Source: Nostocales cyanobacterium LEGE 12452
Lineage (GTDB): Bacteria; Cyanobacteriota; Cyanobacteriia; Cyanobacteriales; Nostocaceae
DNA length: 64,000 nucleotides
Direction of reading: 5' to 3'
Assembly (NCBI GenBank): GCA_015206945.1
Contig: JADEXV010000001.1
Coordinates: 1 to 64,000 of the forward strand
Made by a program: the position numbers and the translations under genes. The notes under the pieces were generated by a model. The model did not search any database. It was not told the origin of the DNA and saw nothing but the letters and a program-made list of their open reading frames with translations. Within the stretch, counting starts at the first letter, position 1. Every line of letters starts with the position of its first letter. Positions 18,256 to 25,843 of this stretch are shown here, in pieces.

Positions 18256-18982
18256 TGTAGTAATTCGCACGGAATTCTTATCTAAATCCTTTGGCAAACT
18301 CGACGTACTCAAAGATATTTCCACTGAATTTTATCAGGGAGAAGTGGTTGCTATATTAGGCCCTTCTGGTTCAGGTAAGTCTACCTTTTTACGATGCATA
18401 AACTTACTAGAACAACCCACCAGAGGCAGAATCTACTTTCACGATCAAGAAATCACCAAGCCTAAAGCAAACATCGCTAAAGTTCGTCAACATTTGGTGA
18501 TGGTATTTCAACATTTTAATTTGTTTCCCCACATGAATGTGCTGCAAAATGTTACCTACGCACCCATAAAGGTGAAAGGAATTAACAAGCAAAAAGCAGA
18601 AGAACATGGTTTAGAATTGCTTGCTAAGGTAGGTTTAGAAGAAAAAGTGTCTGTCTATCCCTCCAAACTATCCGGGGGACAAAAACAGCGAGTAGCGATC
18701 GCGCGGGCATTAGCAATGGAACCTGAGATGATTTTGTTTGATGAACCCACCTCCGCACTAGATCCTGAAATGGTCAAAGATGTGCTGGAAGTGATGAAAG
18801 CTTTAGCACTATCTGGAATGACAATGGCGATTGTTACTCATGAAATGGGGTTTGCCAGAGAAGTTGCCAATCGGATTATGTTCCTCGACCAAGGAAGTTT
18901 AGCAGAAGACACTACTCCTAACGAGTTTTTCCAAAATCCTCAGTGCGATCGCGCCAAGCAATTCTTAGAAAAAATGCTTTAG
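18248..18982 (+). CDS. glnQ: Amino-acid ABC transporter ATP-binding protein (GlnQ-like)
   Basis: A 244-aa ABC ATPase energising the preceding permease at the inner membrane. Walker A is GPSGSGKST near residue 37, Q-loop [13 protein letters not shown], signature [15 protein letters not shown] near 138, Walker [15 protein letters not shown]-loop VTHEMGF. The start is GTG, eight bases inside the end of the permease gene, so translation is coupled. The HFNLFPH and [10 protein letters not shown] segments are typical of polar amino-acid importers. Confidence 0.92.
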   Translation: MNNVVIRTEFLSKSFGKLDVLKDISTEFYQGEVVAILGPSGSGKSTFLRCINLLEQPTRGRIYFHDQEITKPKANIAKVRQHLVMVFQHFNLFPHMNVLQNVTYAPIKVKGINKQKAEEHGLELLAKVGLEEKVSVYPSKLSGGQKQRVAIARALAMEPEMILFDEPTSALDPEMVKDVLEVMKALALSGMTMAIVTHEMGFAREVANRIMFLDQGSLAEDTTPNEFFQNPQCDRAKQFLEKML

Positions 18983-19467
18983 AACATCAGAAATTCGCCG
19001 CTTTTTTTGTATTCTTGAAACTTTTCCAAAACAGGGCGATCGTTTGGCATTAAAGTCGGTAATTCCGCCAAATCAAAAAATTCCAGCGCCAGCGATTCTC
19101 CATCTAAGCAAGCGAGGCTGCCTGACCATTCAACGGCTCGCAAAATTAAAATGAAATTTTGGACGCGATCGCCGTTAGGATAAGTGACAGCTTCAAAGGC
19201 TGGGTTGGAAGAAAACCCCACAGCTGCAAAACGCTTAACCGTTAAACCAGTTTCTTCAAAAACCTCTCGCGCTGAACATTCTTCGGCAGATTCACCTATT
19301 TCAGGACAACCGCCAGGTAGCCCCCAAAGTTTGAAATCACTCCGCTTTTGCAATAAAACGCGCCCCAGATTATCCTCTATAATCACGCGTGCGCCAAATA
19401 ATAGAAGTATGCGATCGCCTACAACTTGTCGTAACTTGCCAAGATAAGAGTCTGACCAATTCGCCAT
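18979..19467 (-). CDS. NUDIX hydrolase
   Basis: A 162-aa protein with a complete Nudix box near residue 63: [20 protein letters not shown] followed by ETGL, satisfying GX5EX7REUXEEXGU. Preceding it are [17 protein letters not shown] and LWGLPGG, the usual opening strands. It hydrolyses a nucleoside-diphosphate-linked compound that cannot be named from sequence. The start [12 protein letters not shown] is chosen. A longer frame reaches into the neighbour's upstream region but adds no family sequence. Its 3' end overlaps the end of the ABC ATPase gene by four bases, convergently. Confidence 0.85.
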   Translation of the reverse strand: MANWSDSYLGKLRQVVGDRILLLFGARVIIEDNLGRVLLQKRSDFKLWGLPGGCPEIGESAEECSAREVFEETGLTVKRFAAVGFSSNPAFEAVTYPNGDRVQNFILILRAVEWSGSLACLDGESLALEFFDLAELPTLMPNDRPVLEKFQEYKKSGEFLMF

Positions 19468-19570
19468 AAGAGAAAGTTTGTAAAGAAAATCTAAGGGTAG
19501 CAAACAGCGATCGCCTGAAAACAGGATAATGCAGCTGAACAGGTTAATCCTTCCCATTCAACCTAGAATT

Positions 19571-20155
19571 ATGGCATCTACACCGAAAATCCTCGCCTTT
19601 GCTGGCAGCACCCGGATAGATTCTTACAACAAAAAACTGGTAAAAATCGCGGCAGCAGGCGCTAAGGCAGCAGGCGCAGAAGTGACTTACATAGACCTCC
19701 GCGATTTGCCTTTACCTCTGTATGATGAAGACTTGGAAGCTCAAGAAGGACTACCAGCCAACGCCCGTACGTTTAAGGACTTGATGATTTCTCATCAAGG
19801 ATTGCTGATTGCTTCGCCGGAATATAACAGTTCACTCACAGCAGTTTTGAAGAACGCCATTGACTGGGCATCTCGTCCATATCAAAATGAAGCACCTTTG
19901 GCTTTGACTGCTTTTGCAGGGAAGGTTGCTAGTATTATGAGCGCTTCCCCAGGCGCTCTTGGTGGTTTGCGGGGGTTGGTTCACCTGCGTTCTATTTTGG
20001 GAAACATCAAAGTTTTGGTACTTCCCGATCAAGTAGCAGTATCCAAAGCTTATGAAGCCTTTAATGCTGATGACACGTTAAAAGATCCGAAACAGCAAGA
20101 ATCTATTGAGCGGTTAGGCGATGGCTTAACAAAGATATTGCTGAAGCTTAACTAA
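19571..20155 (+). CDS. NADPH-dependent FMN reductase / flavodoxin-fold quinone reductase
   Basis: A 194-aa flavodoxin-like fold enzyme: ILAFAGSTRIDSYNKKL (FMN phosphate loop) near residue 6, and SPEYNSSLTAVLKNAIDWA near 79, the classic SPEYN-K-IDW signature of chromate/quinone/azo reductases using NAD(P)H and FMN. The C-terminal MSASPGALGGLRGL contacts FMN in relatives. The start MASTPKI is preferred to an upstream ATG that would overlap the divergent NUDIX promoter. It lies just before the CRISPR array; a hairpin follows the stop. Confidence 0.88.
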   Translation: MASTPKILAFAGSTRIDSYNKKLVKIAAAGAKAAGAEVTYIDLRDLPLPLYDEDLEAQEGLPANARTFKDLMISHQGLLIASPEYNSSLTAVLKNAIDWASRPYQNEAPLALTAFAGKVASIMSASPGALGGLRGLVHLRSILGNIKVLVLPDQVAVSKAYEAFNADDTLKDPKQQESIERLGDGLTKILLKLN

Positions 20156-20162
20156 ATTCTTC

Positions 20163-20188
20163 AGGTGTTCGGTAAATAACGAACACCT
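20163..20188 (+). terminator. Perfect hairpin after the FMN reductase gene
   Basis: A 9-bp perfect stem, AGGTGTTCG with CGAACACCT, and an 8-nt AT loop, seven bases past the stop codon. There is no T-run, so it could be a factor-assisted terminator or a 3'-end stabiliser. Confidence 0.6.
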
Positions 20189-20295
20189 ATAAAGCAGAAT
20201 TCAGAATTCAGGAGTCAGAATTGAGAAGTAAAACAGGCTTTATACCTGGTTTTGAGACTTAGCTTGTGTACGTCACTAACTTGAAATTCCCCGTA
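20188..20295. repeat. MITE-like element, copy C, abutting the CRISPR array
   Basis: It starts TATAAAGCAGAATTCAG and ends ACTTGAAATTCCCCGTA, matching the right terminal repeat of the family with small changes. It contains GTAAAACAGGCTTTATACC and GACTTAGCTTGTGTAC. Its right end runs directly into TAATAGGGATTTT of the most distal CRISPR repeat, replacing that repeat's first 11-12 bases. Confidence 0.65.
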
Positions 20296-20424
20296 ATAGG
20301 GATTTTGATGAATTGCAATCCCAGGTTGAATTGATTTTCTCAATGCTGTCTCTGTTTCAATTACTTACCTTCGCTCTTTCCTCAGAAGTGAATGGGTTGA
20401 ATTGATTTTCTCAATGCTGTCTCT
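20283..20424 (-). CRISPR. Degenerate, rearranged trailer end of the CRISPR array
   Basis: A terminal repeat at 20283-20319 matches the consensus over its right 25 bp with one change (TTTTGATG for TTTTAATG) but not over its left 12 bp. After a 34-nt spacer, a repeat fragment GTTTCAAT (20354-20361) is followed by 33 bp of unrelated sequence. Then comes a second copy of the spacer tail: the segment 20324-20361 recurs at 20395-20432, an offset of 71 bp, one repeat-spacer unit. Decay at this end marks it as leader-distal. Confidence 0.85.
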
Positions 20425-21976
20425 GTTTCAATCCCTAATAGGGATTTTAATGAATTGCAATTCTGCTCAGGTTGATCCATCTGGATCACGGTTTGTTTCA
20501 ATCCCTAATAGGGATTTTAATGAATTGCAATGGTTTTGAATCTGGTAATGTCGTGCTTTGCAGTGGTGTTTCAATCCCTAATAGGGATTTTAATGAATTG
20601 CAATCCGGTGGCAATTACTAGTACTTTGTCTGCGGGTGGCTCGTTTCAATCCCTAATAGGGATTTTAATGAATTGCAATTCGACAGATATCGATTTCGGT
20701 ATTTTCAAATGGTTTCAATCCCTAATAGGGATTTTAATGAATTGCAATTTCACGCTCAAGTCGCGCGATCGCATCTCGATCCGCCTTGTTTCAATCCCTA
20801 ATAGGGATTTTAATGAATTGCAATATATGAAGCTAAGGGTATTGCTACCCACTCCATGAGTTTCAATCCCTAATAGGGATTTTAATGAATTGCAATTCAA
20901 ACAGATAAATTGTCTCTGATCACGTGTATTGTTTCAATCCCTAATAGGGATTTTAATGAATTGCAATTTAGGTGATCAACAGCTGCCAATACAGTATTTT
21001 CGTTTCAATCCCTAATAGGGATTTTAATGAATTGCAATCTTACCATGAACAACCAACCACTAACACCCAAAGGTTTCAATCCCTAATAGGGATTTTAATG
21101 AATTGCAATACTAAAGAAGAGATTGCAGGTATGAGCGATCATCAGTTTCAATCCCTAATAGGGATTTTAATGAATTGCAATGATTTTGGTGTCGAGTATG
21201 AAAAGAGTGTTGCTGATGTTTCAATCCCTAATAGGGATTTTAATGAATTGCAATGTAAGATTTATGCCCCTAATTAATAAGTACAGCGTGTTTCAATCCC
21301 TAATAGGGATTTTAATGAATTGCAATTCTACACTAAGATTTGTCACATTAGTTACTCTTGATTGTGTTTCAATCCCTAATAGGGATTTTAATGAATTGCA
21401 ATGCCACTTGAGCGCGTAAAGCAACTTCCCATAATTGTTTCAATCCCTAATAGGGATTTTAATGAATTGCAATACTTCTGGAGATGGCAATCCTAGCAGA
21501 AGAAGTTTCAATCCCTAATAGGGATTTTAATGAATTGCAATTTTTTTCCTAATCGTCGTCCTTGCAAAGCTTTGCTTGGTTTCAATCCCTAATAGGGATT
21601 TTAATGAATTGCAATAATCAAGCATTGGCTACTTCTTATCTTTCTCCTACGCAGTTTCAATCCCTAATAGGGATTTTAATGAATTGCAATGAGTTAATTA
21701 AAGAAGTGTCGCGCATGAATACTAGAAGTTTCAATCCCTAATAGGGATTTTAATGAATTGCAATGCGGTAGTAAGAGTAATACTATTGCTGCTGCTGTTG
21801 TTTCAATCCCTAATAGGGATTTTAATGAATTGCAATAATAAATCACGATCCACTCTATCAAAGCGTTCGTCGTTTCAATCCCTAATAGGGATTTTAATGA
21901 ATTGCAATTACACAATACGGCATATTTGCTCTATTGTGGGTTTCAATCCCTAATAGGGATTTTAATGAATTGCAAT
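20425..21976 (-). CRISPR. CRISPR array, 22 intact 37-bp repeats, 21 spacers (type I-D)
   Basis: Identical repeats begin GTTTCAATCCCTAATAGGG and end GAATTGCAAT on the plus strand, at 20425, 20495, 20568, 20643, 20712, 20788, 20860, 20931, 21002, 21073, 21145, 21218, 21290, 21366, 21437, 21505, 21579, 21654, 21728, 21800, 21872 and 21940. Spacers are 31-39 bp and all different. The minus-strand repeat ends in GATTGAAAC, the usual 5' crRNA tag of Cas6-processed arrays. Transcription should therefore run leftward from a leader beside cas2, in the same direction as the cas operon. Confidence 0.98.
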
Positions 21977-22243
21977 GGCAGGAGCCTGAAAGCCAAGCTG
22001 TATTTAGTTTTCAAGGTACGGTTGCGCGATTCAAGGGCAATCATAGCATTAGAGAATTCGTTTGGAAAGAGCGCCAGGAAAATTTAAAGGCTGAAATCGT
22101 ATTTTGATAAGCATTTCAGAGATTGCGCGGATGAGGATTAGGCAAATAATGGCTTGAAAGCCTTACTGAAGTTGGGATAGAAGCATTTTTTATGGCTGTG
22201 AAATTTCTACACCTACCCTTCCGCGCATTTGAGATGCAGAAAC
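21977..22243 (-). promoter_or_regulatory. CRISPR leader region
   Basis: A 267-bp non-coding stretch between the last intact repeat and the cas2 stop. Repeat polarity and the decayed far end both place the leader here. It contains an inverted pair TGCGCGGA (22124-22131) and TCCGCGCA (22220-22227). No gene is visible; the array promoter should lie in it. Confidence 0.7.
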
Positions 22244-22531
22244 CTAGCTAGAAGGAGACTCAGCAAAGAAAATTGTTTCGTCCCGTGGCTGTTCTCCGCC
22301 AATGCGTTCGACTTTTCGCTGACAACAGCCACAGAGAAAATAAAAGCGAACGCTGTCTGTGTCGGGTTTAATCAATTTTGCTAAACGCGATCGCAGTTTA
22401 GCATACTGAGTGAGAGTGATATCGCACTCAAACACACTCAGTTGCATCCATTGTCCGTAAGACTTCAAAACCGAATGGATTTTAGTCCGACGCTTATCTT
22501 CTGGAATGTCGTAGCTGACAACAATATACAT
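22244..22531 (-). CDS. cas2: CRISPR-associated endoribonuclease Cas2
   Basis: A 95-aa Cas2, the structural half of the Cas1-Cas2 spacer integrase. It begins MYIVVSYDIPEDKRRTKIHSV with the conserved YDI-D of the first ferredoxin-like strand, continues YGQWMQLSVFECDIT, and has SVRFYFLCGCCQRKVE near residue 60. It is the last gene of the cas operon, 13 bp after cas1, and sits beside the leader, as expected for the adaptation module. Confidence 0.95.
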   Translation of the reverse strand: MYIVVSYDIPEDKRRTKIHSVLKSYGQWMQLSVFECDITLTQYAKLRSRLAKLIKPDTDSVRFYFLCGCCQRKVERIGGEQPRDETIFFAESPSS

Positions 22532-22544
22532 GGGAGTGGGGGAG

Positions 22545-23549
22545 TTATTTGAGAATTAAAGGAGGATATTTATCGATTTCGTTCATGAGGTACTTACTTA
22601 ATAACCTCGCTTGAATTTCAAAGGATTCTTGGTAAGTGCATTTGTTGCCCATCACTGGATGTTTGAAACTCGATAGTTTCTTTTGTTGGTAGGCGCGAAG
22701 AAATGTATGCAGTCCTTCTTTGGTTAAAGACACAGCACCACTGAGCGGTTCGGTGGTAAAGTCAGTTAGGGTTAGCGATCGCTTGTTAATCAGCGACAAC
22801 ACTACAGCATCCACTATTAAAGGACGAAATTCTTCCATCAAGTCTAAGGCTAGGGAAGGTCTACCATAACGCTCGACGTGTAAGTATCCTAGATAAGGAT
22901 CGAAGCCAACAATATTTAAAGCACTTTGCACATCATGACGTAGCAATGAATACCCAAAACTCAATAATGCATTAACTGGATCGGTTGGTGGGCGGCGGCG
23001 TCTGGCTTCAAAACGAAATTCTGAGGTTTTGATTAGCTGTTGAAAACAACCGAAATAGGCTGCACTACCAGCACCTTCTAAGCCTCTGAGAGAATCAATA
23101 CTGCTGGTTTTTTCGATTGGTGCGATCGCGTTTTCCAATCGAGTGATGTTATTATTCAGGTCAGTATCAGGATGTTCTCGCTGAGTGCGAAGTAAGCTAT
23201 GGCGGTAATTTTTCAATTTACCCCGCACAAATCCCTTAACTAAATGTATTGCTGATTGTGATTCTCCCACAGCTTGCCATTGGGCTTTACGAACAAAGAT
23301 ATTTTTAGTAGCTTCTGGTTCTAAACGCCCTAAATACCGTCCGTTTTGTGTGAGAAATGTTAAACAAATGTGACGTTCTAAAAGTTCATTGACGACGGCG
23401 GGAGAAATAGTAGCCCGTCCTAGTACTACAATTCCTTCTATTTTAATTAAAGGGATATCCAAGATTGTTTTTTGTTCAGCTTTGACGGTAAGACGTTCGT
23501 CAATTTTACCGATGAAAGCATCGGCTTGTGTTACGTAAACTGTTCCCAT
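22545..23549 (-). CDS. cas1: CRISPR-associated integrase Cas1 (type I-D)
   Basis: A 334-aa metal-dependent integrase that inserts spacers at the leader end together with Cas2. The N-terminal beta domain begins MGTVYVTQADAFIGKID. The catalytic alpha domain contains LRGLEGAGSAAYFG (conserved Glu), DPVNALLSFGYSLLRHDV, GFDPYLGYLHVERYGRPSLALDLMEEFRP (His and Asp/Glu of the active site), and FEIQARLLSKYL at the end. Length is normal. It is separated from cas4 by an unusual 146-bp gap filled by a palindromic repeat element, while cas2 follows after 13 bp. Confidence 0.97.
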   Translation of the reverse strand: MGTVYVTQADAFIGKIDERLTVKAEQKTILDIPLIKIEGIVVLGRATISPAVVNELLERHICLTFLTQNGRYLGRLEPEATKNIFVRKAQWQAVGESQSAIHLVKGFVRGKLKNYRHSLLRTQREHPDTDLNNNITRLENAIAPIEKTSSIDSLRGLEGAGSAAYFGCFQQLIKTSEFRFEARRRRPPTDPVNALLSFGYSLLRHDVQSALNIVGFDPYLGYLHVERYGRPSLALDLMEEFRPLIVDAVVLSLINKRSLTLTDFTTEPLSGAVSLTKEGLHTFLRAYQQKKLSSFKHPVMGNKCTYQESFEIQARLLSKYLMNEIDKYPPLILK

Positions 23550-23580
23550 TTTTGATTTTTCCTAGTAATTGGGGCTTGGG

Positions 23581-23683
23581 CGAATAGAATTCGCAGCTAC
23601 ACAGACAAAACCCGCCTACGCGGGTTTCAAACTTGTAAGTCCACGCAGATGGACTTTGTTTGTATAGCCGCGAATTTTATTCG
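23581..23683. repeat. Palindromic dispersed element inserted between cas4 and cas1
   Basis: About 103 bp with imperfect terminal inverted repeats, CGAATAGAATTCGCAGCTAC on the left and a matching GTATAGCCGCGAATTTTATT on the right. Two internal hairpins are ACCCGC-CTAC-GCGGGT and AAGTCCA-CGCAGA-TGGACTT. The transcript would fold as a three-armed structure. I recall similar palindromic units dispersed in Nostoc genomes. It occupies nearly the whole cas4-cas1 gap. Confidence 0.85.
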
Positions 23684-23695
23684 TTAGAGTATGAT

Positions 23696-24289
23696 TTAAT
23701 GTACTTCTTGATAACTTTTGACTTTATCTGTTGCTTTGGGCAAACATTGCGAATAAAGGCTGCATCCTTGGCAGCGTTTGCTGTAAACTGGTTTTGGCAT
23801 TGCTCCTGTTTCTAGGAGATTTGTGACAGATTGAATAGTTGCGATCGCACTTTGCCGTAACTCTGCATTAATCTCTACTAATTGCCGTTGATGGGAGTGG
23901 GCATAATAGACATATCCAGTGTTAACTGGTTTTCCTGTCATCTCTTCTAAACATAAGGCTTGGGCACAAACTTGCAACTCATCGTTATCCCATTCGCCTT
24001 TACGTCCTCGTTTGTATTCCACTGGATAAACTTGACCAGATTCTGCTTCAATTAAGTCAGATTTGCCGATGAGTTTGTATTGCTCCGACTTTAGCCAAAT
24101 TGCCCGAACTTGCCAAGTTTCTCCTCGCTGGATATCGCTTGTGGTGTGGACGCGATCGTGTAAAGTTGTACCTTCAATTGTGTATTGATTATCGGTAAAT
24201 TCGCCTGCACAAAACATCCGCCAACAGCGATGCGGACAATAGGCATATTGATTCAATGCCGCAATAGAAATATATTCAGTTTGGTTCAT
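23696..24289 (-). CDS. cas4: CRISPR-associated exonuclease Cas4
   Basis: A 197-aa RecB-like nuclease that trims prespacers and selects PAM orientation. Iron-sulfur cysteines are in YCPHRCWRMF near residue 18 and in RCQGCSLYSQC near 170. The nuclease core shows GKSDLIEAESGQVYPVEYKRGRKG (motif II Asp, motif III E-K) and LQVCAQALCLEEMTG (QxxxY-like motif). It follows cas6 after 31 bp. Confidence 0.95.
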   Translation of the reverse strand: MNQTEYISIAALNQYAYCPHRCWRMFCAGEFTDNQYTIEGTTLHDRVHTTSDIQRGETWQVRAIWLKSEQYKLIGKSDLIEAESGQVYPVEYKRGRKGEWDNDELQVCAQALCLEEMTGKPVNTGYVYYAHSHQRQLVEINAELRQSAIATIQSVTNLLETGAMPKPVYSKRCQGCSLYSQCLPKATDKVKSYQEVH

Positions 24290-24320
24290 AACTCAGGTGG
24301 TTTTTAAATGATTATTGAAA

Positions 24321-25157
24321 TTAGGGAGAATACAGCCGTCGCGTCATTCCCATACCCATTGTTGTTTTTCTACCAACACCGCTATACAAAGCAAAGTCAG
24401 CTAAAGCGTTAATTTGCTTAATTTGTATTGGTTCAACTGCCCCTAAAACCTTATAGGTAACTTCGCCAAGAATGCCAATAAATTTGCTGCGAGAATCAGC
24501 TAATATTTCTGTGTGAATGTTAACAAAAGAAGGAAAGATTGACTCGATCGCAATCTGAGATAATTCTATGCCACTGTATTTATTCCACCGCGAAAGTAGG
24601 GAATTAAACACAGATTCTCTGGTAGGTAGGGTAGTATCATACTGTCCTTGACGGAAGGCGGTAGGCGTGGAAAAGGTAAGATTAATGGAAGAATTGCGAT
24701 CGCTAGCTTCTTCGTATAATTGAGCATAAGTAGTGGCATTTGCCCAAGGTTGAATAGATTGGGGTGTGCCTTGAATGCTGGTAATATACAAGTCAGCCGG
24801 GCCAAGATGCCAAGGGCGATTGGGATTCAGATTTAGCCAGAGTTGGGTAAGTTTGCCAAATAAAGTGTCATCTAATAAAGAGATGCGCCACCAACAAGGT
24901 GTTCCGGCGGGAATGGGTTGTTGATGTGAATATTGCAATTTAGATCCGCCCTTACTCACCTTCAAAAGGGGGGAATTAATTTGTAAAGGGGAGAGGGTGA
25001 AAGCTTTATCTGCGGTGGAATCGTGCAAGCGATCGCCTAATGTGCTATCTACAGAACTAACGAGGGTTAAAAATAAGGCGTGGAGATGTCTACCTGTAAG
25101 ATACTGTGGTGGAATAGACGATTGAGGTAGCAAATTCAACACTAAACTATGAGGCAT
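24321..25157 (-). CDS. cas6: CRISPR RNA endoribonuclease Cas6
   Basis: A 278-aa RAMP protein that cleaves the repeat RNA to leave an 8-nt ATTGAAAC-type tag. It has two ferredoxin-like halves and the diagnostic glycine-rich loop near the C-terminus (YSGVGRKTTMGMGMTRRLY). An N-terminal histidine-containing TGRHLHALFLTLV is the likely catalytic region. Its start overlaps the end of the upstream oxygenase gene by 11 bases, so the two are probably translated together. Confidence 0.93.
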   Translation of the reverse strand: MPHSLVLNLLPQSSIPPQYLTGRHLHALFLTLVSSVDSTLGDRLHDSTADKAFTLSPLQINSPLLKVSKGGSKLQYSHQQPIPAGTPCWWRISLLDDTLFGKLTQLWLNLNPNRPWHLGPADLYITSIQGTPQSIQPWANATTYAQLYEEASDRNSSINLTFSTPTAFRQGQYDTTLPTRESVFNSLLSRWNKYSGIELSQIAIESIFPSFVNIHTEILADSRSKFIGILGEVTYKVLGAVEPIQIKQINALADFALYSGVGRKTTMGMGMTRRLYSP

Positions 25158-25767
25158 ACTTTCTTTTTTTGGTTGTAGACTGAGTGATTCTTGACTCTAC
25201 AGTAAACTCAGGGATTTCCTGGAGTTCAGCATCACTCAAACTATACTGTTCACAAACGAGACTTAGGCGATTTCCTGGGGTTTTGACAGCGTTAACCGAA
25301 TGGGTTAAATCACCTTGAAAGTAAACTAAAGTATTGAATTGGGGCTTAATTTGCCCAAGTTGGCGTTTGTGCGATCGCAATACCAGTTCTCCCCCTTCCA
25401 TATCCGCAGGTACGCGCACATAGAGGACACTGACAACCGCAGGCGGTTCAATAGTTTTGGAGTAGGAACGCAGGGAGCGATCGATATGCGGATCGACGCG
25501 GGAGCCTTCTTTGAGTTGTAAAGGATTGAGGTAAAAAGCATTACAATTCGGCTGGAGAGCTAAATCGAGGTAAGGTTTGAAGTAGGGAAACTGCTGTTCT
25601 ACTTTTGCTAATCCAGAACGCTGAAATACTACAGAAAATCCTTTGGTGGCGACAAAATCGCGGTTGAGGTTGTTGATAGCAAAGTAAGGACAAGCTTGGA
25701 TTTCTCCCCACAAGTTGTTTAGGTAATCGCTGGGGAAGGCGTTGGTTTGTTGTTGATAGTGTTTCAC
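25147..25767 (-). CDS. 2OG-Fe(II) oxygenase embedded in the type I-D cas operon
   Basis: A 206-aa double-stranded beta-helix dioxygenase. VDPHIDRSLRSY near residue 92 supplies the HxD iron ligands. DLTHSVNAVKTPGNRLSLVCEQY near 150 supplies the distal histidine and the 2-oxoglutarate-binding arginine, and VSVLYVRVPADMEGGELVL is the conserved core strand pair. It resembles prolyl-hydroxylase/PKHD-type enzymes more than AlkB. The start appears to be GTG. It sits between cas3' and cas6, overlapping cas6 by 11 bases, and is not part of the standard I-D gene set. Substrate unknown: protein, RNA and DNA are all possible. Confidence 0.8.
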   Translation of the reverse strand: MKHYQQQTNAFPSDYLNNLWGEIQACPYFAINNLNRDFVATKGFSVVFQRSGLAKVEQQFPYFKPYLDLALQPNCNAFYLNPLQLKEGSRVDPHIDRSLRSYSKTIEPPAVVSVLYVRVPADMEGGELVLRSHKRQLGQIKPQFNTLVYFQGDLTHSVNAVKTPGNRLSLVCEQYSLSDAELQEIPEFTVESRITQSTTKKRKYAS

Positions 25768-25808
25768 TGAGGATGTGAGAGAAATATACTTATAAATTGA
25801 TGTTCTAC

Positions 25809-25837
25809 AAATTCTCGCACCAATGGTGCGAGAATTT
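25809..25837 (-). promoter_or_regulatory. Strong hairpin between cas3' and the oxygenase gene
   Basis: A perfect 13-bp stem, AAATTCTCGCACC with GGTGCGAGAATTT, and a 3-nt loop. On the minus strand it lies 6 nt past the cas3' stop and about 41 nt before the oxygenase GTG. It lacks a T-run of terminator length. Candidate roles are attenuation, RNA processing or 3'-end protection separating interference genes from the oxygenase-cas6-adaptation block. Confidence 0.75.
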
Positions 25838-25843
25838 AATTAT

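Noticed and set aside
20530-21953. Several ORFs with FQSLIGILMNCN or NSLKSLLGIET repeats
   Set aside because: They are translations of the CRISPR repeat and spacers.
20425-21976. Plus-strand transcription of the array with leader on the left
   Set aside because: The minus-strand repeat ends in GATTGAAAC, decayed repeats are on the left, and cas2 plus a 267-bp non-coding leader lie on the right.
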